Assembly (NCBI RefSeq): GCF_910589235.1
Contig: NC_060961.1
Span: 902,501 to 966,500, forward strand
From: Vespa crabro
Taxonomy: Eukaryota; Arthropoda; Insecta; Hymenoptera; Vespidae
Length of the DNA: 64,000 bases
Direction of reading: 5' to 3'
The first letter of the stretch is position 1, and the number at the start of each line of letters is the position of its first letter. The translations under genes were made by a program, and so were the position numbers. Below the pieces are notes generated by a model. That model made no database searches and was not told the DNA's origin. It was given only the letters and a program-made list of their open reading frames with translations. Shown in pieces: positions 51,502 through 64,000 of this stretch.

Positions 51502-53447
51502 AAAGAAAAAAGAAAAAGAAAGAAAACAAAAAAAAAGTAAAATTTTGTTTATAATAAGTTTAATTAAAGTTAATTAGAATTAACAAGAAACATACTTTAT
51601 CATCAGCAGAAAGACTTCTCAATCGCATTCTAAGCAAAAAACGTAAAAAGTTTGTAGTACCAAGTGTTTGTACATCCAATACTCTACATAAAGCAATCAA
51701 TTGTGGTCGGGATAAGGAATCTAAAGTGATCTCATCCTCAAAAAGTTTACTGAATTTCATAATTTCATCGTTAGTCGTCCCAGAACTGGTCGTACGAATT
51801 TTGTAAAAAAATTCAGCGAACTCTTTCGCTCTTTGTGATTTATGATCTGATGATTGTAATGACATATCGTCCAATGTTTTTTGTAAAAATTTCGCCATTT
51901 CAATTTTAACCTAAAACAAACACTTATTCAAATTAATTAATTAATAAAATAATTGATGTACTTATAAAAAATAATTAGTAATATAATTAATAAATAAGTT
52001 TTATAGTTTTACTCAGATTATATAAATGTATTCTTACCTTTAAAGCTTGTTTTAATTTATCTTCTTTTTCAGTGGCAGTTTGAAAAGTAGATGGCAACAG
52101 GCCAGGAAATAATTTAATTGCGACAGGAAGTAAGAATTCCATAAATGGTACAATGATGAATACGGAAAAAGGTATTAATCTAAACATATCTCCTGTTGTT
52201 TTAATGAGCTAATAATAATTAAATAATACAAATCAATACCAATAATATTGGTAACTAATAAATATTAAATATATAAGAAGTTCAACGATATGAGATAATT
52301 TGACAAACTTATTTTCAAATTGGGACATCAAGATAGTATTTGGCAAATTTCCAGTATACTTCTTATACATTTAATTTATTTATATTATTAAACATGATAC
52401 AATAAATAGATTATCTTTAATTATAATTAAAACAATTTTAGATACATACCAATCTGTGTTCTCTTCTACTTAAATCTTTACCCTGCAAGATTCTCCAGAT
52501 CAATTTTAAAGAAATTTTTATATCCAATCCTAGTAATCGAAAACCATGATAATAATGCATTATTTCTGCCTTAACTCTTTGCAATATTGTAGGTTTCTTC
52601 TCGACTACAGCTTTTTCAGCTGATAAAATAACACTTTGAGGTTTGTGTTCAATTAATTTCTCTTTTTGTTCCTTTTGTTCTTTAATACTGTTCACAGTTT
52701 CTTCAATTTTAGAAGATGGTTCCTGACCATGCAAAATTGTAGATCCGGAAAATGATCTAGTTTGTAAATATATCATATTTTTTGGATGAGCATCCAATAG
52801 AGCAGATTCTATTAAAATCTGATTGTACGCTGGTCTCTTTACATTTATATAAATGAGACTTGGGATACAATTTGTATGATTATTACCGTACCATGATTTT
52901 AAATACCAATGTTCTGAAAGACGATGATAAAATTTGTTAACAATAAGAATGTTTATTGAATTAAAGAAAGTAAAAAAAAAAAAATAAAAATTTGCCTTAT
53001 TAATTATTTCTCGGTTGTCATTATACACAAGAACTTGACGTTATAATTTATATATATGTTTTGGCAAATACAGTTAGATCCAAATAAACATTTTATATAA
53101 ATATATAGTTTTATGAATAAAGAATAGAATGACGTATAAAAACATAACCTATGATATACATATTAACATTAAATAGAAAGATAAATAATTACGAAGACAG
53201 CATATTAAAAAAAAAAAAAAAAAAAAAAAAATCTATATTGTATATCATATACATTGTATTTATTCATTGTTATATAAATGCTATAGATTATTTTTTCGAG
53301 TAAACTACTACATATGCACACTAATCCATACATATATATATATATATATATACACAAGTTGTTTTTATAAACTATTCCTTTAATTCGTTATAAAAGTAAG
53401 AAATTATGATAATACATACTTTTAATTATTCTCCCATGTGAAATCAT
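49946..53447 (-). CDS. Letm1: LETM1, inner mitochondrial membrane cation/proton exchanger
   Basis: Inner-membrane protein needed for mitochondrial K+/H+ (and possibly Ca2+) exchange and cristae volume. Minus-strand exons: 53420-53447, 52450-52913, 52038-52208, 51596-51910, 50965-51453, 50446-50886 and 49946-50335, giving 765 residues. The basic, hydroxylated N-terminus suits a mitochondrial presequence. The transmembrane segment (FSVFIIVPFMEFLLPVAIKL) and the ribosome-binding-like LETM domain (MKFSKLFEDEITLDSLSRPQ, FLRFLLRMRLRSL, QWLDLSL) are clear. Coiled coils follow, with an EF-hand loop DDDRDGVIKIED near residues 622-633. The first exon of 28 nt is chosen by phase and donor. An alternative start inside the second exon's open frame cannot be excluded. 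Confidence 0.94.
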
Positions 53448-54889
53448 TAAAGTTTTCGTATATATTAAAGGATTCATTTCGAACTATTTTTATATTATTT
53501 TTTCGATAATTCTCAGAGCTGTGACTTTCTGCAACCATGCAACTATTATCAACCATTACAAATTTTCTATTCTGAATGTAATGAAACAGATCAAAAGGTT
53601 CATTTCCATCAAGATTTGTTTAACTTTAAACTTCACTTGAAGAAGTCTGATTTACAATGGTCACGATTACTATTAGGTACAATATAAGTAACCAATCATA
53701 GTACATCTTCCTCGAGTGTAATAAAAATTATTCTTTTTAAATGCATCCAATAAAAAGAATTAGAAAATTTTAATTTTTCTGAAAAAAAAAGAGACTTCGT
53801 TTCAAATTACTATCAATTTTTGTATTTTATTTGATTATTATCAAGAAGTTCTAAAATATACGACTTCTTTGAAATTTTACAAAAACTTATTCAAGTACCG
53901 TAAGTGATTAATATTGTTTCAATTATGTAAATTTTTAAATATTTTTTATACAATTTTTATGTGTATATTATATATATATTTTGAGCATATAATTTTCGAT
54001 AATATTTAGCATATATCGATATATATCGAAATTGAATAGTTCAATAATGCAGTTTTGCCAACTACGTTTGGACGTAAAAAGAAAAGTTGTCAGTTATATT
54101 TGAAGTATAGGAATGCATTCGAAAAATTTTATATTAGTTAAAAATGATAAAAACTTTTCTGTGATATTTGACGTAATTGTTGGATTAAAATAATAATTTT
54201 TTACATAAACGAATTTTTGTAATTATCTGATAAAACGTGAGAAGTTGACAAAATCAGATTATACTGGGACGTGTGTGTTGCTTAACATCTTGTACAAGCA
54301 GCTGATTTGGCATTTGTCAAAAGGTTAATATTAGTTAATTAAAATAAATATTATTGCTATAAAGAAATAATCCATTTTATTATGCTTTTGTTAATGCTAG
54401 AAGAATATATTTATTAGCGTGTTATATGCGGGTAGAATGTATACAAGAAGAAATATGATTTTAGAATCATTAATTGCAAACAATAACTTATGTGCTTGAA
54501 ATGGTGAAAACAATAAATTCATATTACAATGTGCCTATTAATTTGTGTTTATCCCAATTCACTTTTCTATGAAAAGTTTCAAACATTAAGTGTCATAACT
54601 CTCTAACATATATTTATACTTATTTATAATCAAAAATTTTTTTATTAAATATTTAACTTGAAATTTAAATATTTTCAATTATTAATAAATATTAACGATT
54701 ACTAAGTTAATAAAAAGATGAATATTTCTATTTAAATCAATTTATAATTTTCAGATAAACAAATTATACCTTTAAATTATATATTGAAAAGGATGCCTCA
54801 TATGGACTTATTGGCATACTAATTAAATATAAATTTTTATCAAAGAAATTTAACAAAACTATGTTATATACTTTATATTCTTTATCACA
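53448..54889. promoter_or_regulatory. Divergent LETM1 / VPS13B spacer with a DRE
   Basis: 1.4 kb between opposed start codons. It contains the two-exon coding candidate at 53517-53903. A perfect DRE, TATCGATA, lies at 54014-54021 inside an AT-rich patch. The rest (54030-54889) is AT-rich with no recognised gene. Confidence 0.4.
53517..53903 (+). CDS. Candidate 3' end of an unrecognised gene, two exons
   Basis: Exon 53517-53676 follows a good acceptor (aattctcag) and stays open for 53 codons. It has a coding-like residue mix (CDFLQPCNYYQPLQIFYSE, then HFHQDLFNFKLHLKKSDLQW). Its G+C content is clearly above the flanking DNA. The donor at 53677 leaves phase 1. The acceptor at 53844-53845 opens a second exon 53846-53903 in the matching phase, encoding EVLKIYDFFEILQKLIQVP and then TAA. 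No start exon could be found, and the first exon lies only 70 bp from the LETM1 start on the other strand. It is either a small real gene whose 5' exon I missed or a gene relic. I do not recognise the family. Confidence 0.35.
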
Positions 54890-57800
54890 ATGTTCAAATT
54901 GGAATCCTATATAACACCTATAATTCTTAGCTATGTTGCTAAATATGTTAAAAATTTTAAACCAGAACAATCACAGGTATGTTTTTTAAAGGGAAATTTA
55001 TATTCTTTAAATAATTAACAAATTCTTTAAGTAATGAAAATAGTATAACTAAAGGATCACATAAAAATATTCGTATATTTTAGTTATCCTTATGGGGTGG
55101 GGATGCATCTTTTCAAAATTTGGATTTACGATTAGAAGTATTAGAGGAACAATTGAATTTACCTTTCAAATTTGTTAGCGGTCATATACATGAATTAATG
55201 ATCCATGTTCCATGGGTAAAAATTAACTCAGAACCAATAATAGTAACAATTAACACAATAGGTAAAATATTTATTATTATGTAAAACAAAGTGCTTTTCT
55301 TGAAATATTATTTGAATATAAAAATTCAAATTATTTTTATTTTAGAATGTATTTTAAAGTTAAAAGATGAAAAAAATCCAGGAACTAAAATAAATAATTC
55401 CTTGCAAAATAAAAAAGAAATGTTTCAGTAAGTAATTCTATTATATTGTTTTAATATTAATTTGAACAACACAATGATATACTTTCAACAGAGAACAAGC
55501 ACCACCTGGATACATTAAAAGTATTATAACAAAAATTGTAAACAATATAACAATTCATTGTAACAATCTAATATTAAAATATGTAGAAGAGGACATTGTG
55601 CTGAGTGTAAATGTTAGGTTTTTAAGCGTCCAAACTGTTGATGATAAATGGAATCCTGCATTTACTGGTAATTCTCAGTTTAAAAGAATTCCAGTATCCA
55701 TTGGATATTGTGGATATTGTCTTTAAAAGTATTTCATTTTTTAGTTAAAAATATTTATTTACAGATGTTAATACTTACGAAGTTATGCTCAGAAAAATTG
55801 TTACTATTCAAGATTTAACATTATGCTTAGATAAAATGGATGCTTCTGGAAAAATAGAAGTGTATCAGGTACTACAGATTTATTCAAATTTAATTTAATT
55901 ATGTAAATATAAAAAAAAGTCACACTAATTATTTTAAATATAGGATCCTGTTTTATATCGATGTTCCTTGGCCATACGTTTAATTGTAAATTATCACAGT
56001 AATACTGCTAAAAGAGCATCCATTACACGTTTAGATCTTCACTGTCAAAAAATGGAATTCAGTGTGACCGAACAGCAAATACCAATGTTACTTAGATTAG
56101 CTTCATTATTAGTGGCTTTGCAAACAAAACAATTTCCAAATGTTAAAGAAAAATCAACAAATTCTGAGGATAAAGAAGAATTGGGCCAAGGTTTTGTCAT
56201 CTTCATTGCAATACCAATTTTTTCTTTTTCTTACCTCTTATTACCATATTATTAACGGTCTTTTAACATTATACGTAATTGAAAATATTTTAGATGATAT
56301 TAGTCAAATAATAGGAACAATTACTGAAGCAGTAAGCTGGGGTGGCTGGGCTTGGGATATAGTTTCAACAGTATTACCTGTTGATTGGATTTCATCTGGT
56401 TTTATTGATTGGGAAAACGATTGGTCTAGTCAACAACAAATGGCATATTCTGGACATACTATTCATTTAGGCATTTATATTGACGATACTATTTTAACTT
56501 TTAAGGTATATTCAATGATGAACTATTATTTGTATTTTGTATCATTACGAATACATTAAATGGATTAACTTTTGTTTGTAGGTAGTTGAAAGTGTGAAAG
56601 AACAACTATTTTATAAATCCCGAAAGCTTAGATACAAATCATTTTTGTCATTACGCTTGAATGGAGTTTTAGTGGATGTATTACTTCAAGGTATAGAAAA
56701 GACTAGTCTTCAAATTGGTCTGGCTAACATACGTCTTTATCCCAGAGGTAATTGTAGTTGTGGGAACCTTGAAGTTGTTGATGGTGCACAGGTATGTATG
56801 TTTTAAGATTTATATCATACGCATCAAAATATTTTTCTAAGCTATAAATTAATTTTTCAGCCGCCACTATATGTAAAAGCAGGAAAAGTGAATACAGATT
56901 ATTTAAAAGATTCTTTATTTGATAAAAATGCTTTAGAAAATAAAGGAAAGAAAAGGGACTATAAACAAGGGACTATAAAATATCATTTAATTACTGCTTC
57001 AGGTATTACAGATAATAATGATACAAATGAACTTTTAATAAATATTGAAATTCCTTTATTTCATTTTAGAGGAAAAATTAATGGAAAGAAGTCCAGCTTT
57101 TGTCATGGATTATGTTCATTATGTTCAACTCCCAGATGACATAACATCTGAAAAGTTAGCAGAGTTTGGTTCAAATTTTGAATATAGGTAAACAAATTCG
57201 AATCATATGAAATGTACAAAAAACATAATGAAGATTATGCAATGTTATTTTATGCTTCTTTTGTTTATATATCGTAGTAACTTTCCTGAAGAAAAAATAA
57301 TTAGATATATTATTGGAGATGTGACAGTCAGATTGTGTTCAGGGATCTTCCATCGTATAGACACAATAAAGCAAGCTGCTTCAAAATATGATTATACGCC
57401 ATATATTATACCCAAACCTGGTAAGAATATATGCATCTAGCAATAAGAAAATTTTTGTTTTGAAATTTTTTTCATACAAAAAAAAAAAAAAATACAATAT
57501 CTTTACAATGTAATATAACGGTTTAGATCCTTCTGCTGAAGAACTTCCTCCCGTTACACTAGAAGAATTTGAAGCTTTAAGAGAACATGTATCAATGATT
57601 AGAACTAGATTGATTATTGTAAATGCTTCTTTACAATTTCAATTGGCGGATCATTGTGTTACTGGATTGCCACGGCAGCGCAAAATAGTTGAAAATAGGG
57701 TAAGCATTAATATAAAAATTATGGATGTGTTTTTTTATAGTTCCAGATATTTAATGTAGTCATAACTCTTGCAGATTGTGCCTTTACCACCAGCTTTCAC

Positions 57801-60800
57801 AAATGATCCTATTGTAAGCATTGAATTTGATAAAGCAACTGCATACATGATTGAGCCTTTGTATCCCTTCAGACTTACTGCTTGTGCTTCTAAACAAACT
57901 GGATTATTACCAGTTATGTTTGAACAATGTCATCAAAATATTAGAATGCAGGTATTATTGAGTATATTTTTTCATTTATAAAATTATATAATCACATATC
58001 AACATTAAAATTTTTGTTTAGGTTGATGGAATAAAGAGTCAATTATATTTGACAACAAATTATCATATATCGTTAATGATGCCATGCTCAGTAAAATGTT
58101 CTATTAAAAAACTACTTTATCCACAATACTGGACACATCTAGATTTAATTTGTGAAACGTATACGTTTCATACCGATAGTATTACAGTTATGGGGACTAA
58201 ACCAAAATTGATGGTTGCCACTTCCATAATAACATCATTGTTTGATTCCATTGAAACAACAAATCCTCTTGTTTGTTCTTCTCTCTTAAATGATGCATGC
58301 CAAGAAAAAAGTATGTCCAGTCGCGTAATATAAATGTTAGTTTTAATTATTTGAAATGCATTTTGTATAAGAATTTTTTATTATATTATATGTAATATAT
58401 AAGGTCTTTATAATATTATACAAGTATATAAATAAGAATTTTTTACAAACATTTCTTTGATATGTTGCAGATCCCATATATCTAGAAGTACTATTGGAAA
58501 ATATAAATTATAAAAGAATGTCAACATTTATAATGAATGTGAATGAATTAAGTGTAAATTCTCTTAAAGTTTTTACACTTAGCGGTATTCAACAAGCATT
58601 TATACTCTCAGGTCCAGAATCTGATACTAACAGGTTATTATATAAATATAAATAACAATTAAAATTATAAGTAAACATGAATTTTTTTATATATCACTTT
58701 TAAATTATGTATATATTATTTAGTGAAATGGAAAACAAACCCCTTTTTATGGCTGTAATACAATTTCCTAAAAAGGCTTCAGTACAAACATATCCAACAC
58801 TTATCTCAGTTCAAGTAGCACCATTAAGAGGTTCCTTGGATCCGCTCTTTTTGAAGTGGTTAGAATATAAAGTTACTTATTACGAATTGGCACCATTATG
58901 TATAATACGTCAAGACAGCCAATTATCCGCTGAGGGTACATCATCTGATACTAGTACACGAAAAAAAACTTTTCCAAGTTTGCATGAAAGTGTCCATAGT
59001 TCTTCTGATAAAGATAGAAAAAAATCTTCTAGAATAAGTGAAAAGCCAAAAACGCTTCAAAATGAGGAAATTCAAAAAAAAAATGAATCCAAAATTGACA
59101 TAGAACAAAAGGTACAATTAATTATATTTATTTATTATATTTTATTATAATGATTTTATTGAATCCTAAATACAAAGATATTTTACTTTAATAGTGTAGA
59201 TGAATAAGTTAATATTTATATATTCATTAGATATAATGCAATTATATTATTTGTTGCAAAATATATTACATTTACGCATAGACCATGATAGAACTTGCAG
59301 AAATCAGGAGTATTGGTCAAATTAGCCGAACTCTATTCATGGTGGTCTGGTCTTGTTTTAAGTGGATGTGTTGGTCATATTGTTATCTATATACCATCGA
59401 CTACGATGAGCGGTATAGGAGCACATGGTAATAAGAAAATAAATCAATTGAACATGATAAAAATGACGTTTTTATAAATTAAATCATAACAGGTATAGAA
59501 CAGGCTAAAAACAGAGCATTAGAAGAAGATCAACATCTACAGATATTAAGTTTAAAACTACCAAGTGTTTTGATTCATTCAAATAATATTAATTCTGAGC
59601 AATTATCACCTTATCTCAAAACATTCCCAGTAAAATTGCCTGTATGGATGTGGACATATCGTAAGTTTATTTAAGATGCTGAATATTTAATATAAAATGT
59701 GCTTACTTTTGTCCTGTTATTCTAGACGCACAAAGTTTTCCTTGGACATTAAATCTTTCTGATTTTCATTGTTATACTTTACAAGGGGAAATGCAAAAAA
59801 ATTTTATTAAGAAAATGTCATTAAATGCAACTGTAGCTCTTACTACTAAAACTACAACATCGCAAACAAATTCAAATATTCTTACTGCATTGAGTCTTTT
59901 TGTTCACATTGATAATTCAGCTATTATCATTTCCATTTCAGAAGAACAGGTAATGTAATATTTCTTAGAGTATATTTCAATATTTGTATCATTTTATTAG
60001 TGCTAATATATCAACATTTTCATGTATTGTCAAATAACTATAATATATTATTTTCCTAGGTTGTGTTCATGAGCAGTATAATACAAAAAATTCTTAATAT
60101 TTTGCTGATTACAAGCAATCCCAAAGAAAGTAATTCTGTTGTACCTCATATCATTAACGAGAATGCAGTTGTTTTTCCAACTATACCACAGACCCCTTCT
60201 ACACCTACACAGATTATATATCCAGAAGACACAACTACAAATTCAACAATATCTACATCAAGAGATGATATTATTACAGGTAAGTTGGTTAACGAAATCT
60301 CTTTTTTTTTTTTTTCCTTAATTTAATATATAAAATAATTTCAGAGAAAGATAACGTGACTTTGACAGCATGGATTCAATGGACAATAACAAAAGTAGCC
60401 ATTAAATTATATGTTATGGGACAAGAAATAAAACCTTCTTTGAAATTAGTCATGGAAATGGAAGACATTATTACCTCATTAGACTTACAACCGGTTTATC
60501 TAAAGTTAAAAAGTAAAATTACAACAGTTACAATATTTCATTATACAAGGTATATTATGTTGTATTGCATTCTTTTTTTTTTTTATTGTGTTCTCTGCAA
60601 AAATCTATCTTTTTAGATTATATCTAAGAAAGGAAATTTTTCTTCATTTATTTTGCTTTTTACTTTCCTTTCTTTATTTTTTCTCATAGAGCACCATATG
60701 CACAAAATTGGGACGTTGGAGAATACGTTGGTATAATTTTGTGTGGCAGAGAAGACAATTTAGAAAAGGGAGATGATTCTGGTTTCTTGAGTTTTACGCT

Positions 60801-63800
60801 TACACGAGCACAATCGGGTAATGTTCATACTCGTTGGGGTACTTATAAACGCTACAAAAATAACAAGGTATGAATAAATACGAGATGTTGAAATATTCGT
60901 AAAATGAATAATATTTTTATATTTTACAGAAAGATGTTATTACAGAAGCATTAATATCTACAAATGCATACATCTCTGAAATAGATATAAAAATACAAAT
61001 GGTTGACATTATTTTACCTCTTAGTATACTTAGCAAATATGTGCAATTGGCAAAACCTCTTATTAATATAGATAAAAAAGATCTAAAAGTAGCAAAGAAT
61101 GATCAACAAGAAATCATCACATCTATATTAGTAAAAATTACAAACATCAATAATGAGTTTTTACCATTGATACATTTAGAATTTAAAGGACTTAGACTTA
61201 TGATACCGGTATCAACACCTGCTAGATATCAATTACAACATGATTTATTAATTTTACAGGTAATGATAATTATATTTTGTCTATTTATGCAGATTGAACT
61301 TTGAACAAATAATACAGTCTGATGATTAAAATTTCTTTTTTTTCCTCAATAATATAGCTCGATGGTATTCGTATTACACCACATGCAGAAAATCCAATTT
61401 GTAGAACACCATTGCGTTCAGATATATATCAACATGCTGCACAAGCAAATATATTAAATATACCAGGTTCTGCAGTAGAAGATCGTCAATATGAAATTAA
61501 TGTGAAGGGTATATGTGTATATAGTACTACGTGGAAGAACTACCAAATGAGTATTAATAAGGTCTGATATAATACATGATGATATTTATTTTGTTTTTTT
61601 TTTTTCATCATTTAAATTAATAACATATCTTCAATGAAAGTATTATTTTCAGCGTATGTCCCAATCCTATCTTTATACAATGAATGAGAACCCTGCATTA
61701 GAATGGAACAAACTTGGAAATGGGAACAGTTTAGAACCACATTTTTCTACTTTTCCTGTACTAGCTAAGTAAGTTTTAAAATAATTTAGCTTTATAATAA
61801 TATTAATATGTATATAACAATTTTTCAAATCTTGTATGTGTACACACATATATATATATACGTATATTTATATAGGTTCGATCTTTGCTTAATAATTGCT
61901 CCAACGATCAAATTGAAACCTGACACAATAGTTTGTGGAAGTGCTGTGGAAATAAATTGTATGACAGATATTGAAATAACAGTTAATCTAGATCAACTTA
62001 AATTAATTTCCATCTTATCTAACGAATGTAAGACATTATTATCAGGAGAAGCACAGGAGATCGAAATTACAGATGTCTCTAATGATAAAAGTGACAAAAA
62101 TTCGCCAATTTTAAAGCAAGTTGCTTGGATAAAAGACACGTCTGAAGAGCAAGAGATAGATGTTACAAAGGATAGTGGTGTAGACTTTGAAATGTCTAGT
62201 ATAAATTCAACAATTGTTGTATGTAAAATTTATATTATTTTTAACATACAAATACAATAGAGTTTTAATGGTTTTTATTTGTAATAGGGAAAACCACCAT
62301 TCTCAGAAGTATTAATGTTACCTCCATGTGAATTTCTAATTAATTGTGGAAAAATCACGTTCATACTTTATGAAACACAAAGGATACATATCAATTCGGA
62401 ATATGAAGTAGTAAGTATTTCTACTTTCATATATTTTTCTAATATAATTAATTAAAAAGTGTATTGAATTCTTTTTTTTTTTTTTTATGTATTATAGGAC
62501 ATAAATGATGCAGATGAAGAAGATAATGGTAATTTAAAGCAACCTTTACTTTATTTAATGATCAATCAACCAAATCTTTATCTCTGGCAACAAAATTTAT
62601 CACAAAAGATGCAAGTATGTTACAGTTTAACATTAATTTAATATTTCAAGAAATACTTATCAAATTGTATATTCTCTCTCTCTCTTTCTCTCTCTCTTTT
62701 TTACGAGTTTATATTTATTATTATTACATGCTATTGCAGATTTCTTGTTTTGATATGACAATAGCATTAGGTGCCAAAGATGCACAAGAATTAAGTTCGA
62801 TACCAACTGAAAAGGATTTTAATATTTTTATGATACAAACAAAAAGTGGCATACCACATCCAGATACTGGTATTCCACCATCATTTGTAATAATAAAATG
62901 TGAAAAATTTCCTGGAAAAAACACTCATTTCTTTGTGGACATGGGTCGTCCTACAAAAGTTCATTTTTCATTATCAAGACTAAATCTAATAAATGATATA
63001 AATAGTAAGGTATTATATGAAAGAAATATACTATTTCATATTAATATTTTATTGTAATTGTCACATAATAAATATATGTTCTTTATTTTTTTATTAGATT
63101 TCGTCATGTTTTATTGATGAAAATAATAGAAAATCATCCAGGAAAGATGTCGATGATAGGAAAGCTGTCCACGATAAATTGTCATTTAAAAACAAAAGAA
63201 TCCATTTACCAGATTTAAATTTAAGTACAAAACAAATTGTACTTTCGTTAAAGACTAGCTCTGATTCAGAAATAATCCTTAGTTTAGCAACATTAAATGG
63301 AAATATTTCGACACTTTTAAGACCAGACAGAATATTTTCAAATATATCCGTCGATTCTTTTATTATATCTGCCATTCTTAATGGAAGTATAAAAGTTTTA
63401 TTAAAACCATGGTGCTATAATGTAACAATATGTCTTCTCTGGGAGTCTTGGCAAGATGTTGAAGCTGTTCCTCAAATACAAATACAAGCGGACAGTGATA
63501 GTATTTATCTGGATATTGGTCCAGATCAAATACAAATTATAAAGACTGTAATCGAAGATTGCCAACTACTTTTAAATAATTTTCAAACGTCTAACATAAA
63601 GGATAATAGCAATGAAATGCAAGTTGTTTTATCAACTGAACAGCATTATAAGGATGACTTGAAAGCTGGTGCATTCCAGTTCATAGATGGTACAGGAGAT
63701 GAGTTACCTTTCCCATACCAGGTAAGAAATGTACATGCATTATTTATGATAAAATATTTTAATGTTTATGATATATGCAGGTCATATTTTTTACTTATCC

Positions 63801-64000
63801 TCAACAAGCAATGGCTTGGAGATATCCTCAGCCAAGAACTTTAACGAAAATACATGTTTCTCCTGTACCATTTGAAGTAAGAGTGAAATATTTAATATTA
63901 TTTATAATGAATGTAATTCAAATTTACATATATTATTATATTTTATAGACATCAGACAATGAAGGATTTTATACTGATAGAGTGTCCTGTGCTTTACAAT
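54890..64000 (+). CDS. Vps13B: VPS13B (Cohen syndrome protein homologue), N-terminal half
   Basis: Giant bridge-like lipid transfer protein acting at the Golgi and endosomes. Thirty-two exons start at 54890 and the last begins at 63949 and runs off the window; about 2095 residues are present of a family length near 4000. Exon starts include 55084, 55346, 55492, 55765, 55944, 56294, 56582, 56861, 57070, 57278, 57527, 57775, 58022, 58471, 58724, 59301, 59493, 59726, 60060, 60345, 60690, 60930, 61358, 61653, 61876, 62288, 62498, 62740, 63098 and 63781. The chorein N-terminus (MFKLESYITPIILSYVAKYV) and GHIHELMIHVPWVKINSEP are clear. AWIQWTITKVAIKL, EDRQYEIN and MAWRYPQPR match VPS13B rather than VPS13A/C/D. 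All junction phases agree. The intron at 57003-57069 is only 67 bp. Confidence 0.95.

Noticed and set aside
62724..63375. Minus-strand frames of 66 and 93 codons inside VPS13B
   Set aside because: They are antisense shadows of well-supported VPS13B exons.
1..64000. tRNA, rRNA or well-known insect microRNA genes
   Set aside because: I looked for cloverleaf box motifs and familiar miRNA seeds by eye and saw none. A covariance-model search would be needed to exclude them.

Overview
The window is nuclear DNA of an insect, most likely a hymenopteran (an ant, bee or wasp). The evidence is animal multi-exon genes with short AT-rich introns, very AT-rich intergenic DNA and abundant microsatellites. 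Gene families such as par-1 and porcupine look insect-like. I could not fix the species. I found no rRNA, tRNA, CRISPR array or autonomous transposon.

Left part (1-28.7 kb). Two coding exons (3-196 and 1227-1614) precede about 5 kb of microsatellite-rich DNA. That DNA contains two (CT)n...(GA)n inverted pairs and a GC-richer, promoter-like stretch. The par-1/MARK polarity kinase follows (6897-22933, 14 exons) with kinase, UBA, spacer and KA1 domains and several in-frame cassette exons. Downstream lies a decayed duplicate of the next gene, split into two parts by about 2.2 kb of simple repeats, and then a fold-back (MITE-like) element.

Right part (28.7-64 kb). This is a compact array of single-copy housekeeping genes: Ap4A hydrolase (NUDT2, +), Elongator subunit ELP1 (+), cyclin B (-), VPS26C/DSCR3 (+), PARP16 (-), porcupine (-), vezatin (+), LETM1 (-) and VPS13B (+, truncated by the window edge). 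From ELP1 onward most neighbours are arranged tail-to-tail or head-to-head, so three intergenic spacers act for two start codons each: CycB/VPS26C, porcupine/vezatin and LETM1/VPS13B. Candidate promoter motifs visible there include E2F-like, CCAAT, DRE and ATGGC (YY1/Pho-like) sites.

The genes do not form one pathway. Several act in membrane traffic or organelle biology: VPS26C in Commander/Retriever endosomal recycling, VPS13B in bulk lipid transfer at the Golgi, PARP16 at the ER, porcupine in ER Wnt acylation and LETM1 at the inner mitochondrial membrane. Exon boundaries were set by reading GT/AG sites and checking that codon phase is kept across every junction. I see no convincing new multi-gene system. 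The most unusual items are the split pseudogene, the fold-back element, an unrecognised two-exon coding candidate at 53517-53903, and the repeat architecture upstream of par-1.
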